Source of the DNA: Akanthomyces muscarius
Taxonomy: Eukaryota; Ascomycota; Sordariomycetes; Hypocreales; Cordycipitaceae
Length of the DNA: 64,000 bases
Direction of reading: 5' to 3'
NCBI RefSeq assembly: GCF_028009165.1
Contig: NC_079244.1
Location: forward strand, 1,798,001 to 1,862,000
Part shown: piece after piece, positions 1 through 11,200 of the stretch
How positions within the stretch are numbered: the first letter of the stretch is position 1
Layout: each line of letters begins with the position of its first letter
Notes under the pieces: model-generated
The model's database searches: none
Told to the model about the DNA's origin: nothing
What the model saw: only the letters and a program-made list of their open reading frames with translations
Translations under genes and position numbers: made by a program

Positions 1-435
1 TACGGCCACGGCGAGATGCAGTCGGTGCGCGCGGCGGCCATCGGCACGGCGCGCCGCGCCCGCCGCTGGGGGCTCATCCTCGGCTCGCTCGGCCGCCAGG
101 GCAACCCGCACACCATGGCGCTCATCGAGCGCCGGCTGCGCGACCGCGGCATCCCCTGGGTCAACCTGCTGCTTAGCGAGATATTCCCGGGAAAGCTGGC
201 GCTCATGGCGGACGTCGAGTGCTGGGTGCAGGTCGCGTGCCCGCGGCTGAGCATCGACTGGGGTTATGCGTTTGCGCGCCCGCTGCTGACGCCGTACGAG
301 GCGCTCGTGGCGCTCGGCATCACCACCGAGGACTGGTCGGAGGAGAGTGGCGGCGGTGGTGTCTATCCGATGGACTACTACGGCAAGGATGGGCTGGGCC
401 GGACGAAGCCGCTGGACGCTGCGGCTGCGACGTGA
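1..435 (+). CDS. DPH1: 2-(3-amino-3-carboxypropyl)histidine synthase subunit 1, C-terminal part (5' end outside window)
   Basis: The frame is open from base 1 and ends at TGA 433-435, so only about the last 144 residues are present. DPH1 with DPH2 forms the unusual radical-SAM enzyme that transfers 3-amino-3-carboxypropyl from SAM to the target histidine of elongation factor 2, the first step of diphthamide synthesis in the cytosol. The visible blocks are family signatures: [14 protein letters not shown], then [13 protein letters not shown], then [16 protein letters not shown]. The Cys of ACPRL corresponds to the third iron-sulphur cluster cysteine of the family. The segment PLLTPYEA and a short Gly/Ala-rich tail follow. 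DPH2 is the main alternative, but the LSEIFP and [10 protein letters not shown] blocks favour DPH1. The 5' exons cannot be judged here. Confidence 0.9.
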   Translation, partial: YGHGEMQSVRAAAIGTARRARRWGLILGSLGRQGNPHTMALIERRLRDRGIPWVNLLLSEIFPGKLALMADVECWVQVACPRLSIDWGYAFARPLLTPYEALVALGITTEDWSEESGGGGVYPMDYYGKDGLGRTKPLDAAAAT

Positions 436-800
436 AAGGTGGCAGCAAAAAAGACAAAAGCCGTAAAGGGAAAAAAGTTTTAAAGAAAATTTAAAATATT
501 TGAAAGCCTGAAATTGAACTTTGGTGAGGAGTGCATATATCGACGGGGCACTCTTGGTCAACGCCGCAATCGTTGCCGACAATTTGAGCAAGAAGGGAAG
601 CGCTAGCTGAATGAGTCAACGTCGGCTGAGCAACAATTCGACTTCAATTCAACAACCACAAGCTCCTTTTCTCCAAAGTCAAAAGACTCCAAATATATGC
701 AAAGAATCAACATCAAATAGATGGAAAAGGAATAAGAATCAGGCACTACTACACACACGAACACTGCTAGCCATTCTATCAAAAACTACATCCCTCTAGG
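436..800. other. intergenic, no gene seen
   Basis: AT-rich spacer between the DPH1 stop and the APH kinase ATG. It holds an A-rich stretch just after the stop, which could serve 3'-end formation, and a C/A-rich leader before 801. No credible coding frame. Confidence 0.6.
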
Positions 801-1718
801 ATGGAACTGGCTCAGGCCTTTGCCGTCGAGGCCGGCCTCACCAATCTGCAACCCTTGGCCCAAGGTCTCGAATTCAACGTCTATAGCGCCACCTCTGCCG
901 TCCACGGGCCCGTCGTCCTCCGCCTGCCCAAGTTCAAAGTGTTTCAAAACGCCAACGACCCCAACACCGACGCCCGGGACCTCGTCCGCCAGGAAGCCGC
1001 CATCCTCGACCTCCTCCGGCCTACCGCCGTCCCCGTGCCGCAGGCCTACGGCTACCACGAGATTGATGGCTACCCCGCCATGGTGTGCGAGTACGTGCCC
1101 GCCGACGATGACGACGCCGCGGCCGCCGACGACGCCGCGGCCGCCGACGACGCCGCGCTGGGCTGCGTGGGCGCCCTCATCCACGCGACCCCGGTACCGG
1201 CCGACTGGGCCGTCAAGCTCGTGGCCATGGAGGGCTGCAGCCCGACACAGCTAGACGCTCTCTTCGTGAAGCGCATGCGGCGTCGCTTTGCGGTACTCGG
1301 CCGGTTAGAGCCGCAGACCGAGGACTGGGCGCCTGAGGAGGAGACGCTGCGCGCGGTGGCGGAGCCGCTGTTTCGACGGCTCCCGCCGGCGCTGCTGCAC
1401 ATGGACCTTCGGCACGTCAATGTGCGGATGCGCGCGGGCCGCGTGTCCGCCGTCTTTGACTGGACGAATGCGCTGCTGGCGCCGCCCGTGGTCGACGTGT
1501 ACCGGAGCCTGGAGTGGGGAGCGCAGCGCGAGGCCTTTGTCGCGGGGTACGCCGGCGTGCGTCCCCTCGAGGCGGTGTCGGCGCGGGAGGAGGCCTTTCT
1601 GCGGCTGGATGCCGCGCTGGTGCTTGCGCTGGTGTTTGTGTCGGAGGCGCCGGACCCGGAGAGGAGAGAGGCGGCTCTACGTCGCGTGCAAGAGCTGTGC
1701 GAAGCATTGACAAGGTAG
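801..1718 (+). CDS. APH-fold phosphotransferase (aminoglycoside phosphotransferase family)
   Basis: Single-exon gene of 305 aa. The kinase-like fold is read from the N-lobe (VVLRLPKFK near residue 45, an ATP-contact strand/Lys region), the hinge segment MVCEYVP near residue 98, the catalytic loop HMDLRHVN near residue 198 (Brenner-type H-x-D-x4-N) and the metal-binding FDW near residue 217, followed by PVVDVYRSLEW. Fungal APH-family proteins of this size are common and their substrates are mostly unknown, so no specific small-molecule substrate is assigned. The hinge is followed by an Asp/Ala low-complexity insertion made by an 18-bp tandem repeat (1110-1157). The ATG at 801 follows a CA-rich leader. 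The gene converges on CTF8, with about 130 bp between the two stops. Confidence 0.75.
   Translation: MELAQAFAVEAGLTNLQPLAQGLEFNVYSATSAVHGPVVLRLPKFKVFQNANDPNTDARDLVRQEAAILDLLRPTAVPVPQAYGYHEIDGYPAMVCEYVPADDDDAAAADDAAAADDAALGCVGALIHATPVPADWAVKLVAMEGCSPTQLDALFVKRMRRRFAVLGRLEPQTEDWAPEEETLRAVAEPLFRRLPPALLHMDLRHVNVRMRAGRVSAVFDWTNALLAPPVVDVYRSLEWGAQREAFVAGYAGVRPLEAVSAREEAFLRLDAALVLALVFVSEAPDPERREAALRRVQELCEALTR
1110..1157 (+). repeat. 18-bp tandem repeat, about 2.7 copies, inside the APH kinase gene
   Basis: The unit GACGACGCCGCGGCCGCC occurs at 1110-1127 and 1128-1145, with a partial third copy at 1146-1157. Because 18 is a multiple of three, each copy adds Asp-Asp-Ala-Ala-Ala-Ala without breaking the frame. 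Confidence 0.9.
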
Positions 1719-1846
1719 TTGGTTGTATTTTGATAGATATAGATATACATACAGGTCGTGAAACGACGTTTTCCATACAGTACATGAACAGTCATTTGGC
1801 GTAAAAACATTAGATATATACATGGAACCTCGTAATGCCCGCCGCC

Positions 1847-2299
1847 TCAGACTGCATTCTCCGTGCCCACGGGCTCCGGCCGGTTGCCAAACATGAGCTT
1901 GTACTTTATAATCTCCACCACCTCGAGGTTCTCGCCCTCCTCCATGTGCGCGCCGCCCGAGCCGTGCTCCATCCTGTTCTCGCGCCTGCGCACCACGGCA
2001 ATCGCCCGCGGCAGCTTCTTGACCTCGCCGTGGAGCCGCTGGTGCTGGCCGACAAACATGTGCACGCGCTTCATCCACGCCGTTCCCTGGGGGGACGCGG
2101 CAGGGTCGTAGTCGGGGAAGTCGATGCGCCCAATCTGCACGTCGGAGAGGGGCTCGCCGTCCTTGCCCAGCGGCAGGTTGATGGTGCCCTGCAGCTCGAG
2201 GAGGGCGAGCCCAGAGGGTGTCTGGATGAGCTGCGGCAGAGGGTTGGGGCCTTGGGCCTGTCTGTCGGCGCGGGGCGGCTCTAGTCTTGCCGCTGACAT
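1847..2299 (-). CDS. CTF8: chromosome transmission fidelity protein 8 (Ctf18-RFC subunit)
   Basis: Single exon of 150 aa, close to the size of yeast Ctf8 (133 aa). Ctf8 with Dcc1 and Ctf18 forms the alternative clamp loader Ctf18-RFC, which loads PCNA during sister-chromatid cohesion establishment and checkpoint signalling in the nucleus. The diagnostic N-terminal block is TPSGLALLELQGTINLP near residues 27-43. It is followed by IGRIDFPDYDP, by VGQHQRLHGEVKKLPRAIAV (a glycan-free beta segment), and by a C-terminal VVEIIKYKLMFGNRPEP block, all in the order expected for the family. The start at 2299 is the only sensible ATG. The gene is divergent from RPS6, with 519 bp between the two ATGs. Confidence 0.85.
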   Translation of the reverse strand: MSAARLEPPRADRQAQGPNPLPQLIQTPSGLALLELQGTINLPLGKDGEPLSDVQIGRIDFPDYDPAASPQGTAWMKRVHMFVGQHQRLHGEVKKLPRAIAVVRRRENRMEHGSGGAHMEEGENLEVVEIIKYKLMFGNRPEPVGTENAV

Positions 2300-2818
2300 G
2301 CTGAGGGGTGTGTTATGAAGGGTCTGTGTTTAGATGCAAGGTGTTGTGACAGAGGTGAGAGTATGCGTAATTCTTTTGCTGTATTTACATAAAAATGCGG
2401 CACTCATATATCGGGTGGTTTGAGATGAGGTCTTCACTTGCACAGAGTGTATCTCACACTGTACGGAACCACCACCCCGTCTGCCTCTTTGGGTCTGGCG
2501 CGACACAGCTGTCTCGCGCCGTTGTGGCTTGTCTTTAAGTGTGGCACGGCAGCTGCACCAGCCACACCTGCAACTAGTCCCAGTTTATTTTTCCCTTCCT
2601 CGTCTCGCTACTCTGGGACCCACTGCGCTTCCAGCCCTCTGCGCTCTCATTGGCTCTTGACCTCCCAGAACCCTAGCGACACACAATTTTTTCCCAATTT
2701 TCCCACACCGCATAGCCCGCCCTCTCTCTGCGTACCTTTTTCCCCATCAACCACAAACGACAACTTCACTCCAGTCAGGTCAAGAAAACAGAAACTTGCA
2801 CCACCACATACTGGCAAG
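2300..2818. promoter_or_regulatory. divergent CTF8/RPS6 promoter region
   Basis: 519 bp between divergent ATGs. It contains an inverted CCAAT (ATTGG, about 2650), an AACCCTAG element at 2669-2676 resembling the telomere-repeat/Tbf1-type boxes known from fungal ribosomal protein promoters, and a long C/T- then CA-rich leader running into the RPS6 ATG. Element functions are inferred from motif resemblance only. Confidence 0.4.
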
Positions 2819-4416
2819 ATGAAGGTAAGGACAATTCTCTCATGACGGCTTTTGAGGATACCACGACGACGACGACGAGCACGACAATACGGCGATTGAC
2901 GAACATGTCGATGCTGCCGTTTGCAACCAGCCACGAGACCGCGCCTAAATATTGCTGTCGACTCGTCGTCGGAATGGATTCGAATTCGGTCACCCGAGGA
3001 CACACTTGAAGAATATGCAATGCTGACTTTATCTTTCCTTCTTTTAGCTGAACATTTCCTACCCTGCCAACGGCAGCCAGAAGCTCGTCGACGTTGAGGA
3101 TGAGCGCAAGCTCAATGCCTTCATGGAGAAGCGCGTACGTCGACACCCTTCGATCAAGAATTTTTCCTCGTTCCACACCGCCTCTCGACTCTCGATTGTC
3201 TTCAAATGCTCATTCTACCATGCGACCATGATGATGATTGGCGAGAGGACGGGCCATTGGACTCGTGGAATAATTCTTGCCGTCCATCACCCCTCCTACC
3301 GACCGAATATACTAACAACAATTAGATGGGTGCTGAGGTTCCCGGCGACTCCCTCGGCGACGAGTTCAAGGGCTACATCTTCAAGATCACCGGCGGCAAC
3401 GACAAGCAGGGTTTCCCCATGAAGCAGGGTGTCATGGCCCCCAACCGTGTCCGCCTGCTGCTCGCCACCGGCCACTCGTGCTACCGCCCCCGCCGCACCG
3501 GCGAGCGCAAGCGCAAGTCGGTCCGCGGCTGCATCACCGGCATGGACCTGTCCGTCCTGGCCCTCGCCGTCGTCAAGCAGGGCGAGGCCGACATCCCCGG
3601 CCTGACCGACGTCGTCCACCCCAAGCGCCTCGGCCCCAAGCGCGCCACCAAGATCCGCCGCTTCTTCGGCCTCACCAAGGATGACGATGTATGTCTCGCG
3701 CCCTCCACCACCCCATCATACTCGGTCATCGCCTATCCAGCGTCGAGCTCGCTCGTCGAAGGGAAGACTGCTTCTCTTCGTCAAGTGGGTCTGGCCTGGA
3801 TAGAGTGTGAGAATAAGTCAACGCTTTCACCGCCTGACGGCCCCCCTCGGGTGGGACGAGCATCTTGCTTCCTTATTTTTGATTCGACTCGAACATGCCT
3901 CTTTTTTGTCTCTCTCTCGGGAGACACCAAAAAGAAAAGAGAAACGGGAAATGAGATGACAAAAAAGGACAAGAAGCTTGTTCCATCCAAGGGACCGACC
4001 AAAGGGCTACAAGCATTGCAACGAGTTTTTTTTTTTTGCCAAGTTCGTATCTCCAACGTGACGACTAACCTCTCCATCAAATAGGTCCGCAAGTACGTCA
4101 TTCGCCGCGAGGTCCAGCCCAAGGGCGAGGGCAAGTCCGCCTACACCAAGGCCCCCAAGATCCAGAGACTCGTCACCCCCCAGCGTCTCCAGCACAAGCG
4201 CCACCGTGCTGCCCTCAAGCGCCGCCAGGCCGAGAAGGTCAAGGACGAGGCCGTAAGTTTTTCCAACATGCCCTTCTTGACTTGGGGTTGATGACGGAAT
4301 CCGCTAACACACATCTGCAGAACGAGTATGCTCAGGTCCTCGCCAAGCGTGTCGCCGAGGCCAAGGCCGACAAGGCCGATGCCCGCAAGCGTCGCGCCTC
4401 CTCCATGCGCAAGTAA
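2819..4416 (+). CDS. RPS6: 40S ribosomal protein S6 (eS6)
   Basis: Five exons join to an exact 239-residue protein, the usual fungal eS6 length: 2819-2824, 3048-3134, 3326-3688, 4085-4252 and 4321-4416. Exon 1 encodes only Met-Lys. Exon 2 opens with [19 protein letters not shown], exon 3 carries MGAEVPGD through LTKDDD, exon 4 carries the [18 protein letters not shown] block, and the last exon ends [10 protein letters not shown]. eS6 is a structural protein of the small subunit. Its C-terminal Arg/Ser tail, the TOR-pathway phosphorylation site in other eukaryotes, is present in the short fungal form with two serines. All introns begin GTAAGG, GTACGT, GTATGT or GTAAGT and end AG, and an ACTAAC branch point is visible at 3311-3316. 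Intron 3 (396 bp) carries a long T tract before its acceptor. Confidence 0.95.
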
Positions 4417-5205
4417 ATATGTTTGTGTTTCATGAGGCGTTGGTATATTAAAACCCCCCCTTTAACCTTTTTTTATTGTCTCTTTTGTAGCAAAAGATAT
4501 GAAGCAAGGGTTTTGAAAAGAGGTTTCGGCAAAAGGAAATTCTTTCTTTTTTTTTCAAGCAAAAATTAGGAATGTTCATGCATGTGGAAAAATAAAAATA
4601 AGAAATACCACCATCCATCATATACCATCCACCTCTTGTAATGCATGTAGGCGTTGAGGCAACCGTAAACTGTTTGTCTGTTGGCACAATCCGACACTTT
4701 TTGATGAATGTTCATACGCAGCATTGAATCATGCACAATCATATTCTTAAGCCATCTTGATGACGCCCTTTCAAACTCGTGACTTTACGAATTCACGCTT
4801 CTGATGCTCGTTGCCCAGCGTGTCACGCCAACGAACCGGGCCTAACATACCTACTGTAGCCCTCGCCAGCAAGTCACGAAAGCACCGAGACGTTTTGAAC
4901 TAATCCGGTCATGTATTCTCTAATTACTGACGCTATGGGGAAAGAAAAGAAAATCCACAAAATCGCAACTTCTCAGGCTCATACCAGCTTTGATGCTTTG
5001 CTGTTCCTGGGGACCTGCACTTCCCCGTTGCCGGCAGTTGGCACTCGCAGCGTGGCTGATGAACCTTGCATAAAACTACCTCTTCGTCTTCATCTCAAAT
5101 TGCATCACCGCTAATAGTAATACATTTTCTTGCTTCTCTCATGAAAAAAATCGAGCTGTCCACTGGACGCGGAAATCGACTTTTGGCTCTATGGGTTGCT
5201 TCAGT
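4417..5205. other. intergenic between convergent RPS6 and TOM1
   Basis: 789 bp of AT-rich sequence between two stop codons, including T- and A-rich tracts after RPS6 that could serve 3'-end formation. No supported gene. Confidence 0.6.
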
Positions 5206-8200
5206 CTAGGCGAAACCAAAGTATTCGTTTCCGGCCGTGATGGCTTTGTAAAGTTGGGCACGTAGCGTATCGTAACTGTCGTACTCTGGAAGGTCGAGTT
5301 CTGTTTACATGATTAGCATATTGTGCAATGCAGAGGTGCGCACCGGAACTTACGGTTGAAGCATGTGTGAGATGTGGGCAGGCGGTCTTTGTCGCCATAG
5401 TCGCGGTGAATATTGAAACGGCTGACGCCATTCATGCCCTCGAGCTCCTTGAAACCATTGAGAGGAACCTTGCTGGTTCCAGTGACAAACTGGAGCAATT
5501 TGGCCAGCTCTTCCTTGTCAAAGGAGCGCACTGCTCTCCAGAACCACTGGACTTGCTGGGAAGATGGCGTGTAGTTGTGGTATTCGCTATTGCTGCGCCA
5601 ATCATCGATGTCAATGTCAGGAAGACCCGAGATTAAAAGCTCAAGCTCCTGTTCGTTGAAAATAGAGATCAGTTCAGCGGGAATGATCTCGTGGAAACCC
5701 TTCAAGAAGCTTTCCATCTGGTCCTTGACCGACGTCAGCAGACGATGCTCGACAACGAGGCGAACGTAATCCTGTTTGTTTTCTTCGGTGACGGGAATCT
5801 CGCGACCGTTTGGAACAAGATCGACAATCTTGGTTACGCCGAATTCGTCCTCCTCTTCTGAAAATGTCTCCGTGATGATGTCGGTGATGTCGTTCTCGAG
5901 CATCCAGCAGAGAGACTTGTAGTAGTCGGGATCAAAGGATTCCATGTCCTTTACGGACACCGTCTTGCCGAGAATGCGTTTGTACACGGCACGGCTGAAG
6001 AAACAATCCAAGAGTCTGCCTTCATACAAGGCTTTGCCGATGATTCTGCCGATAAACTTGAAATGAATGCTGTCGGTACTCTCACCGGCGTTGGATTCTT
6101 CATTCAAGTGAAACTTGCTGAGCTTATTGGGGTGGAATGTTGTTCGGTCAGAAGAAACCGGGATGAATAATGCGTTATTCGGATCAAACATTTGTCGGGC
6201 TAGAACCTGGAACCATTCTCTTGTGACACCGCCCGCATCCACGCCCTCTTCGCCACCGAACCTGATGTTCAGTTTGCCATACTTGATCTCGTCTCCGCTC
6301 TTGTAATAAAGATTGGCAAATGAGTCGCGGTACACAGATTCGCGCCGGACCGACAACTGTAAGGGTGGGTAAGAAGGACGGCTCTGGCCGTGCGCAGCCC
6401 GAGAATGGACAGTACGATTGAAGTAATTGCGCTTGTTGTCAAACTCAAGGACCTTCGGGTTTCTGACCAGTAGGGCAAATGTACCAGACATAAGCTTAGG
6501 ACTGTGGCGAACGAGTTCGTTGAGGATACGGCGGTGTTCCTCCGTAAAGGAGAAGAACAAGCTAGCAGTTTGCGATTCGGCCACAGGGCTTGACAGCGGC
6601 TCCTCGCCGGGCTGCTGATTGGGAGCTGCATCGTCTTTGGTGGTAGTGTTTTTGCAGACGACCATGAGCGACTCGATAAGAGGTAACAAGATGGTTGCAA
6701 CACTGAGCATGTTTTCGCGCTGCCGGATAGCACTCAAGCAGCTGCTAAGTTTGTCCCACATGCTCAAGAAAGTTGCATTGTGATAGAGAGACATGAGCAG
6801 CTCTTGCGTGCCATCGTCCAGATTGTCGGGTAATGGCTGTCCGGATTTTTTCTTTGGCTCAAAGAGATGGTCCAGAGCAGTAAGCACTCTCAACAGCTTA
6901 TTTTGGTCGGACGCTCCTGGGGAAAATTTGGCGAGCGCAACTCCCTGGATTTCGGTGCCAGAGCTGGCGGCAAGAATATGCGGCAAAAGCTCGTTCAGGT
7001 CTGTCACAATATTCTCACTCAAAGCGCGAGCTTGGCGTATTAACTCTTGCCCGAAAATAGTCTTCGTTCCAGGAATGGCGCAAAGATTCTTGATGGTGGC
7101 GATCGTGTTTTGAAAAGTCTTGGAGCTGCACTCTCTCGCAACAAAAATTCTCACCACGAGTGTAAGGTTCTCTTCAGGAATGATGGGCGGTAGAAGCTGC
7201 CGAGAACGCTTTTGGGGCACATTGCTTTGCTTCTGAGCTTCCTGTGCACTGCCACTTGCTGAAGTGTCATTGTCGACCGCTGCAGTATCTGGTTGCGCAT
7301 TGCTGCCTGTCTGTTGGTCGGCTTGGGTTTCTTTCTTGGCGGGGGCAATGTCGAGCGATTCTCTACGTCGACGCTCAAGATTCTGGAGCGGCAATGTTAC
7401 TCGGTTGAGGAGATCAGCAAGATGAGTCATAACCAAAGAGCTTTCGGTAATGAGTTCGCGGTCAAGGAGCGTCAGCAGGGCATTGATAGCATATTTGTTG
7501 GCCTTGGAGTCCTTCGCCTTGCCTTTGCGGCCAAGCGCTTTCCGAAGCGAAGCACCAACTGTCTCGTGTTCGGTGAGGAAGAGCCACGGAATGTGAGGGT
7601 TTCTGGCGCAAAGGTCCACGAGCAGATCCAGGCATTGCTGGACAATCAGCAACGGTGAGGTCTCTGAACTGGTCTGCGCGGTGTTGGAGACGTTCAATGA
7701 GGTTAAAGTTCGCTTGAGATTCTGCGGTGTGCGTGGTTCCACGTCTCTCTCCTTATCCTTAAGTCGCTTGGCTTTGATAGACAGTTGCCCGAAACTGCGT
7801 TCGACAGCATTGACATCCGTGCTGCCGTCTTGTAGAATCTGGAGCAGTGTACTGATGACTTCGAGTCTGCTCTGTCGGTTCTCGCACACATCGGCAAACA
7901 CTGCAAAAAGGTAGTTTCGGAAGGAGCCTTGATGCGTGATAAACATGAGCCGAAGTAGAGTCGCCACACCCGCTTTATCGAGCATTTGAACGACTGTCTT
8001 CCGGGGCGCTTTGCTCTCTGCACCTTTTCTGGCCTCTCCAGGCAAGTTGCTTCCACCTGGAGGAGGGGCACCATGTGGGCCACGCTGTAGGGTCACAGGT
8101 GTGTGGTGCTGGGTGAGGGCTCGACTTTGAGCAGCCATCTCGGGAGTCAGCTGGTCCATGAGACTTTGACCTTGCTGAAGCAAGACCTCGTCACGAAGCT

Positions 8201-11200
8201 CGGGTGGGAAAGTCTGCAAGATGCTGGCCGTGTCCATGTCAGCCGAGCGTGCGAGGCCAGCATTGCCAGCTTGTCTCCGATTTCCTTCGCGTCGGCGCTG
8301 TTCTTGTCGTTCCTGCTGCGCAATTTCTAAGCGGAGTTCCTCAGGCAGGGCATCAAGGAACTCTTGGAAGACTTCAGTCGAGGTTCCTGCAGGGGCTGTT
8401 TGACGAGCTTGTGAGCGTCGCTCACTAACAGTTTGGGCGATCACTTCTTCGCGGAACTCTTCCGGGAGTGCAGCCAGGTAGTCGGGATCAATGCCTAGCT
8501 CGGTGATGTCAACTTCTTCTCCCCTGATAGTTGTCGTGACTCTAGGGGTGGAGCTAGTTTCGGGTTGGCTAGTCGCTTCGCCGCTGTTTGCGCTCTCAAC
8601 ACCTTCCATAGCAGTACTTTGCTCGCCGTCTTGTGTTGAACCGGCATCGGCCGCGGCGGCTGCATCGAGGGCTGCCTGGCGGTCTCGCTCCTCGGCCTCT
8701 AGTCGTTCCTTTTCAGCTCGTTCCTCAGCTTCTCTCGCTTCTTTTACTTTCTGCTCCTCTTCCAGCTTCTTCCGGATCTCCTCGGCCTTTTTGCGATTTT
8801 CTTCTTCGACAGCCATGACTTTCTTTTCGTGCTCTATAGCTGCCGGAGTAAGAGCAGCACTGATGGCGTTGCTGAGCTTTGCTGCTTCCAAAGCAAAGTT
8901 AGGACCGAAAATCATTTTAGCCTCGTCGCTGTAACGAGCAACCGTTGCCTCCGTGGTAAAAGCAACTGCTTGATGAGGCTCCTGAGTGACTTCTCGGCGG
9001 TGATCATGTCTCCCAGGTCGGATAGGCGCAAATTCTCCACGAGGACCACCGGGTCTTGTAATCTGCACATGGAATGCTTGACCATTATTATTGCGACCCA
9101 TCATAGGCAAGAATTCCATTAGCTCGCCGAGGAAGCCCATGGGTCCGTCAATCATGTGACGGCCGCCACCGGTGAAGATTGTTTCTGGTAAACGAAGCCC
9201 AAATGAGTTGGGGTTGCCTGCTCGCGAAGGATTGTCGCTGTCGGAGTCATTGCGCCGAAGCAAGGGGTTGGAGCCATCCTCCGCATGGCTTGGCTGGACA
9301 CCGGGCCGCTGCATGCGAGAGAAATAGCTTCTAAAGTCGCCACCATCGCGTTGTGTCCCGACGAACCGGGCCGGGAGACCACCTCGGTTTTCCATTCTTG
9401 TGAAAACTGGTCGACGGTGGTTTTCTCTTTCTAAAAGAAGCAGTCGGTGTCTATCATCAAGCTCTGGGCTCATACCGTCCCATCCAGCAGCAGAAGGCAG
9501 ATGTCCAAGATGGTCTTCAGGAGCATAAAATTCGTCTTCGTCGAAATATTCTTCATCGTCGATCTCCTCCTCATCCTCTTCATCATCTTCAATGTCGTCT
9601 TGGTCATCATCCATATAATGATCATCGAGACCATCCATGATTTCGGGTCCGTATCCTTCATCGTCACCCATAATAGCGCGTGCCATGTTATCAAGAATGT
9701 CTCTGTCAAGAAGGTCTCTTGGTCCCATGCCGTGGATGTGGGCCTCTTCCTCATCTTGTACTTCCGCCTCATAGTCGACGTCTTCACTTGGCTGCTCTTC
9801 ATGCTCGTCCATGTCGCTGTCGCTTTCCCAGGCAGAGTCGTCTTCAATCGGGTTCCCGTCCTCATCGACGATCTCAACACGGTCTTCCATGTCTTCCATG
9901 TCCGCCGAGTCTACATCATCGCCCTCCTCGTCGCTCCCTTCGTCATCTTCATCATCTTCATCGTCGTCGTCATCGTCATCCATAATGACTTCCACGACGC
10001 CAGGCTCTCCATGCAGACCCTCGATTTCGCCCATCTCGCCCAACTCCTCATCGTCATCACTAATGTCATCTTCCCCATCGGACATTTCCTCGTCCCCGTA
10101 ATCCATCTCTTCGTCATACTCGTCCCCGTACATGTCGGCGTCTTCGTCCTCGTCTTCGGACTCTGACTCGTCGTCTTCATCCCTGGGCTCAAGCATCCCC
10201 AGAGCAGAGTTACGATATAGGTCAGGCGTCTCCTCTCGGTCGTCATCGAGGTCAGACAAGGATGATGACGATTCATCGAATTCTTCTTCGCTTTGCTCCG
10301 CCCCTGGATCAGCAGGTACCAAGTTAGAGTGGCTAAGCTCTTTGGCGGTGTCAGTCAAAACTCGAAGAACCCGCAGAATATATTTGATAGCCCGCTTGAC
10401 GCCCGGGTAGTTCAGACTCAGTTCAGCGATGGAAGTGGTAAGCTTGTCCAAGTAGCCCTTCTCGTACATGAGACGACGAATCTGCGCGTGAGAGCGCGAT
10501 TGGTTCTTGTCCGCATTTCTGGGACCGGGCCGCTGGTGATCCTTGTCTCGGTCGCCAATCATGTGCATCATGAGCTCAGCAAGAGACTGCATGCGAGAGT
10601 ACCTTGTTTCCAGAGGTTCGTCAGATAAGGGAGCTCTTTCGTAGGCTCGCAAGACTGTGTCAAGCACGAATTTGCGCACAAAGAGCAGGTCTGGCTCCTC
10701 ATCGTATGCAAACTTTTCTTCGCTTTGGCTTGCAGGCTTCTCGCTGGTCTTGGAGACCAGTGCAACGAGAACACGTTGAGTTTGTGCAGAGGTGGCAAGT
10801 TTCTTTTTCGCAACGATATTGTCCGCGGTACCGGCGAGATTGCCTTGGCAAAGCAAATCATAGATGAGATAATTTAGAATGCCAGTTCTGGGTTTGATTG
10901 GGGTACCAGCAGAGATAGGAGGAGCGCTTCGCTTGAAGTTGATGAATTCGACTTTGGTGCGGGTGTAGCTTTGGAGAAGCTCGGACAAGCAGTTGAGCAG
11001 GAAGCACCTGTATACAAAGATTGGGTGCTCCTCAGACTTGAACTGTGGTTTGATCTGCTTCTTGTCGCCTCCCTCGCCGGTATTCGTCTCTTTTTCAAGT
11101 TGTTCTGAGCCAGCATCGCTCATATCAGGCTCCGTCTGCACATCTTTCGATGGGATCGCTGGATCTTTGTCATCAACTTCTCTGTAATTGACCAGTTCAC

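Noticed and set aside
9447..10166. Long plus-strand hydrophobic frame inside TOM1 (Ile/Val/Phe-rich, looks like a membrane protein)
   Set aside because: It is the antisense shadow of the Asp/Glu-rich tract of TOM1: GAT/GAA codons read backwards as ATC/TTC.
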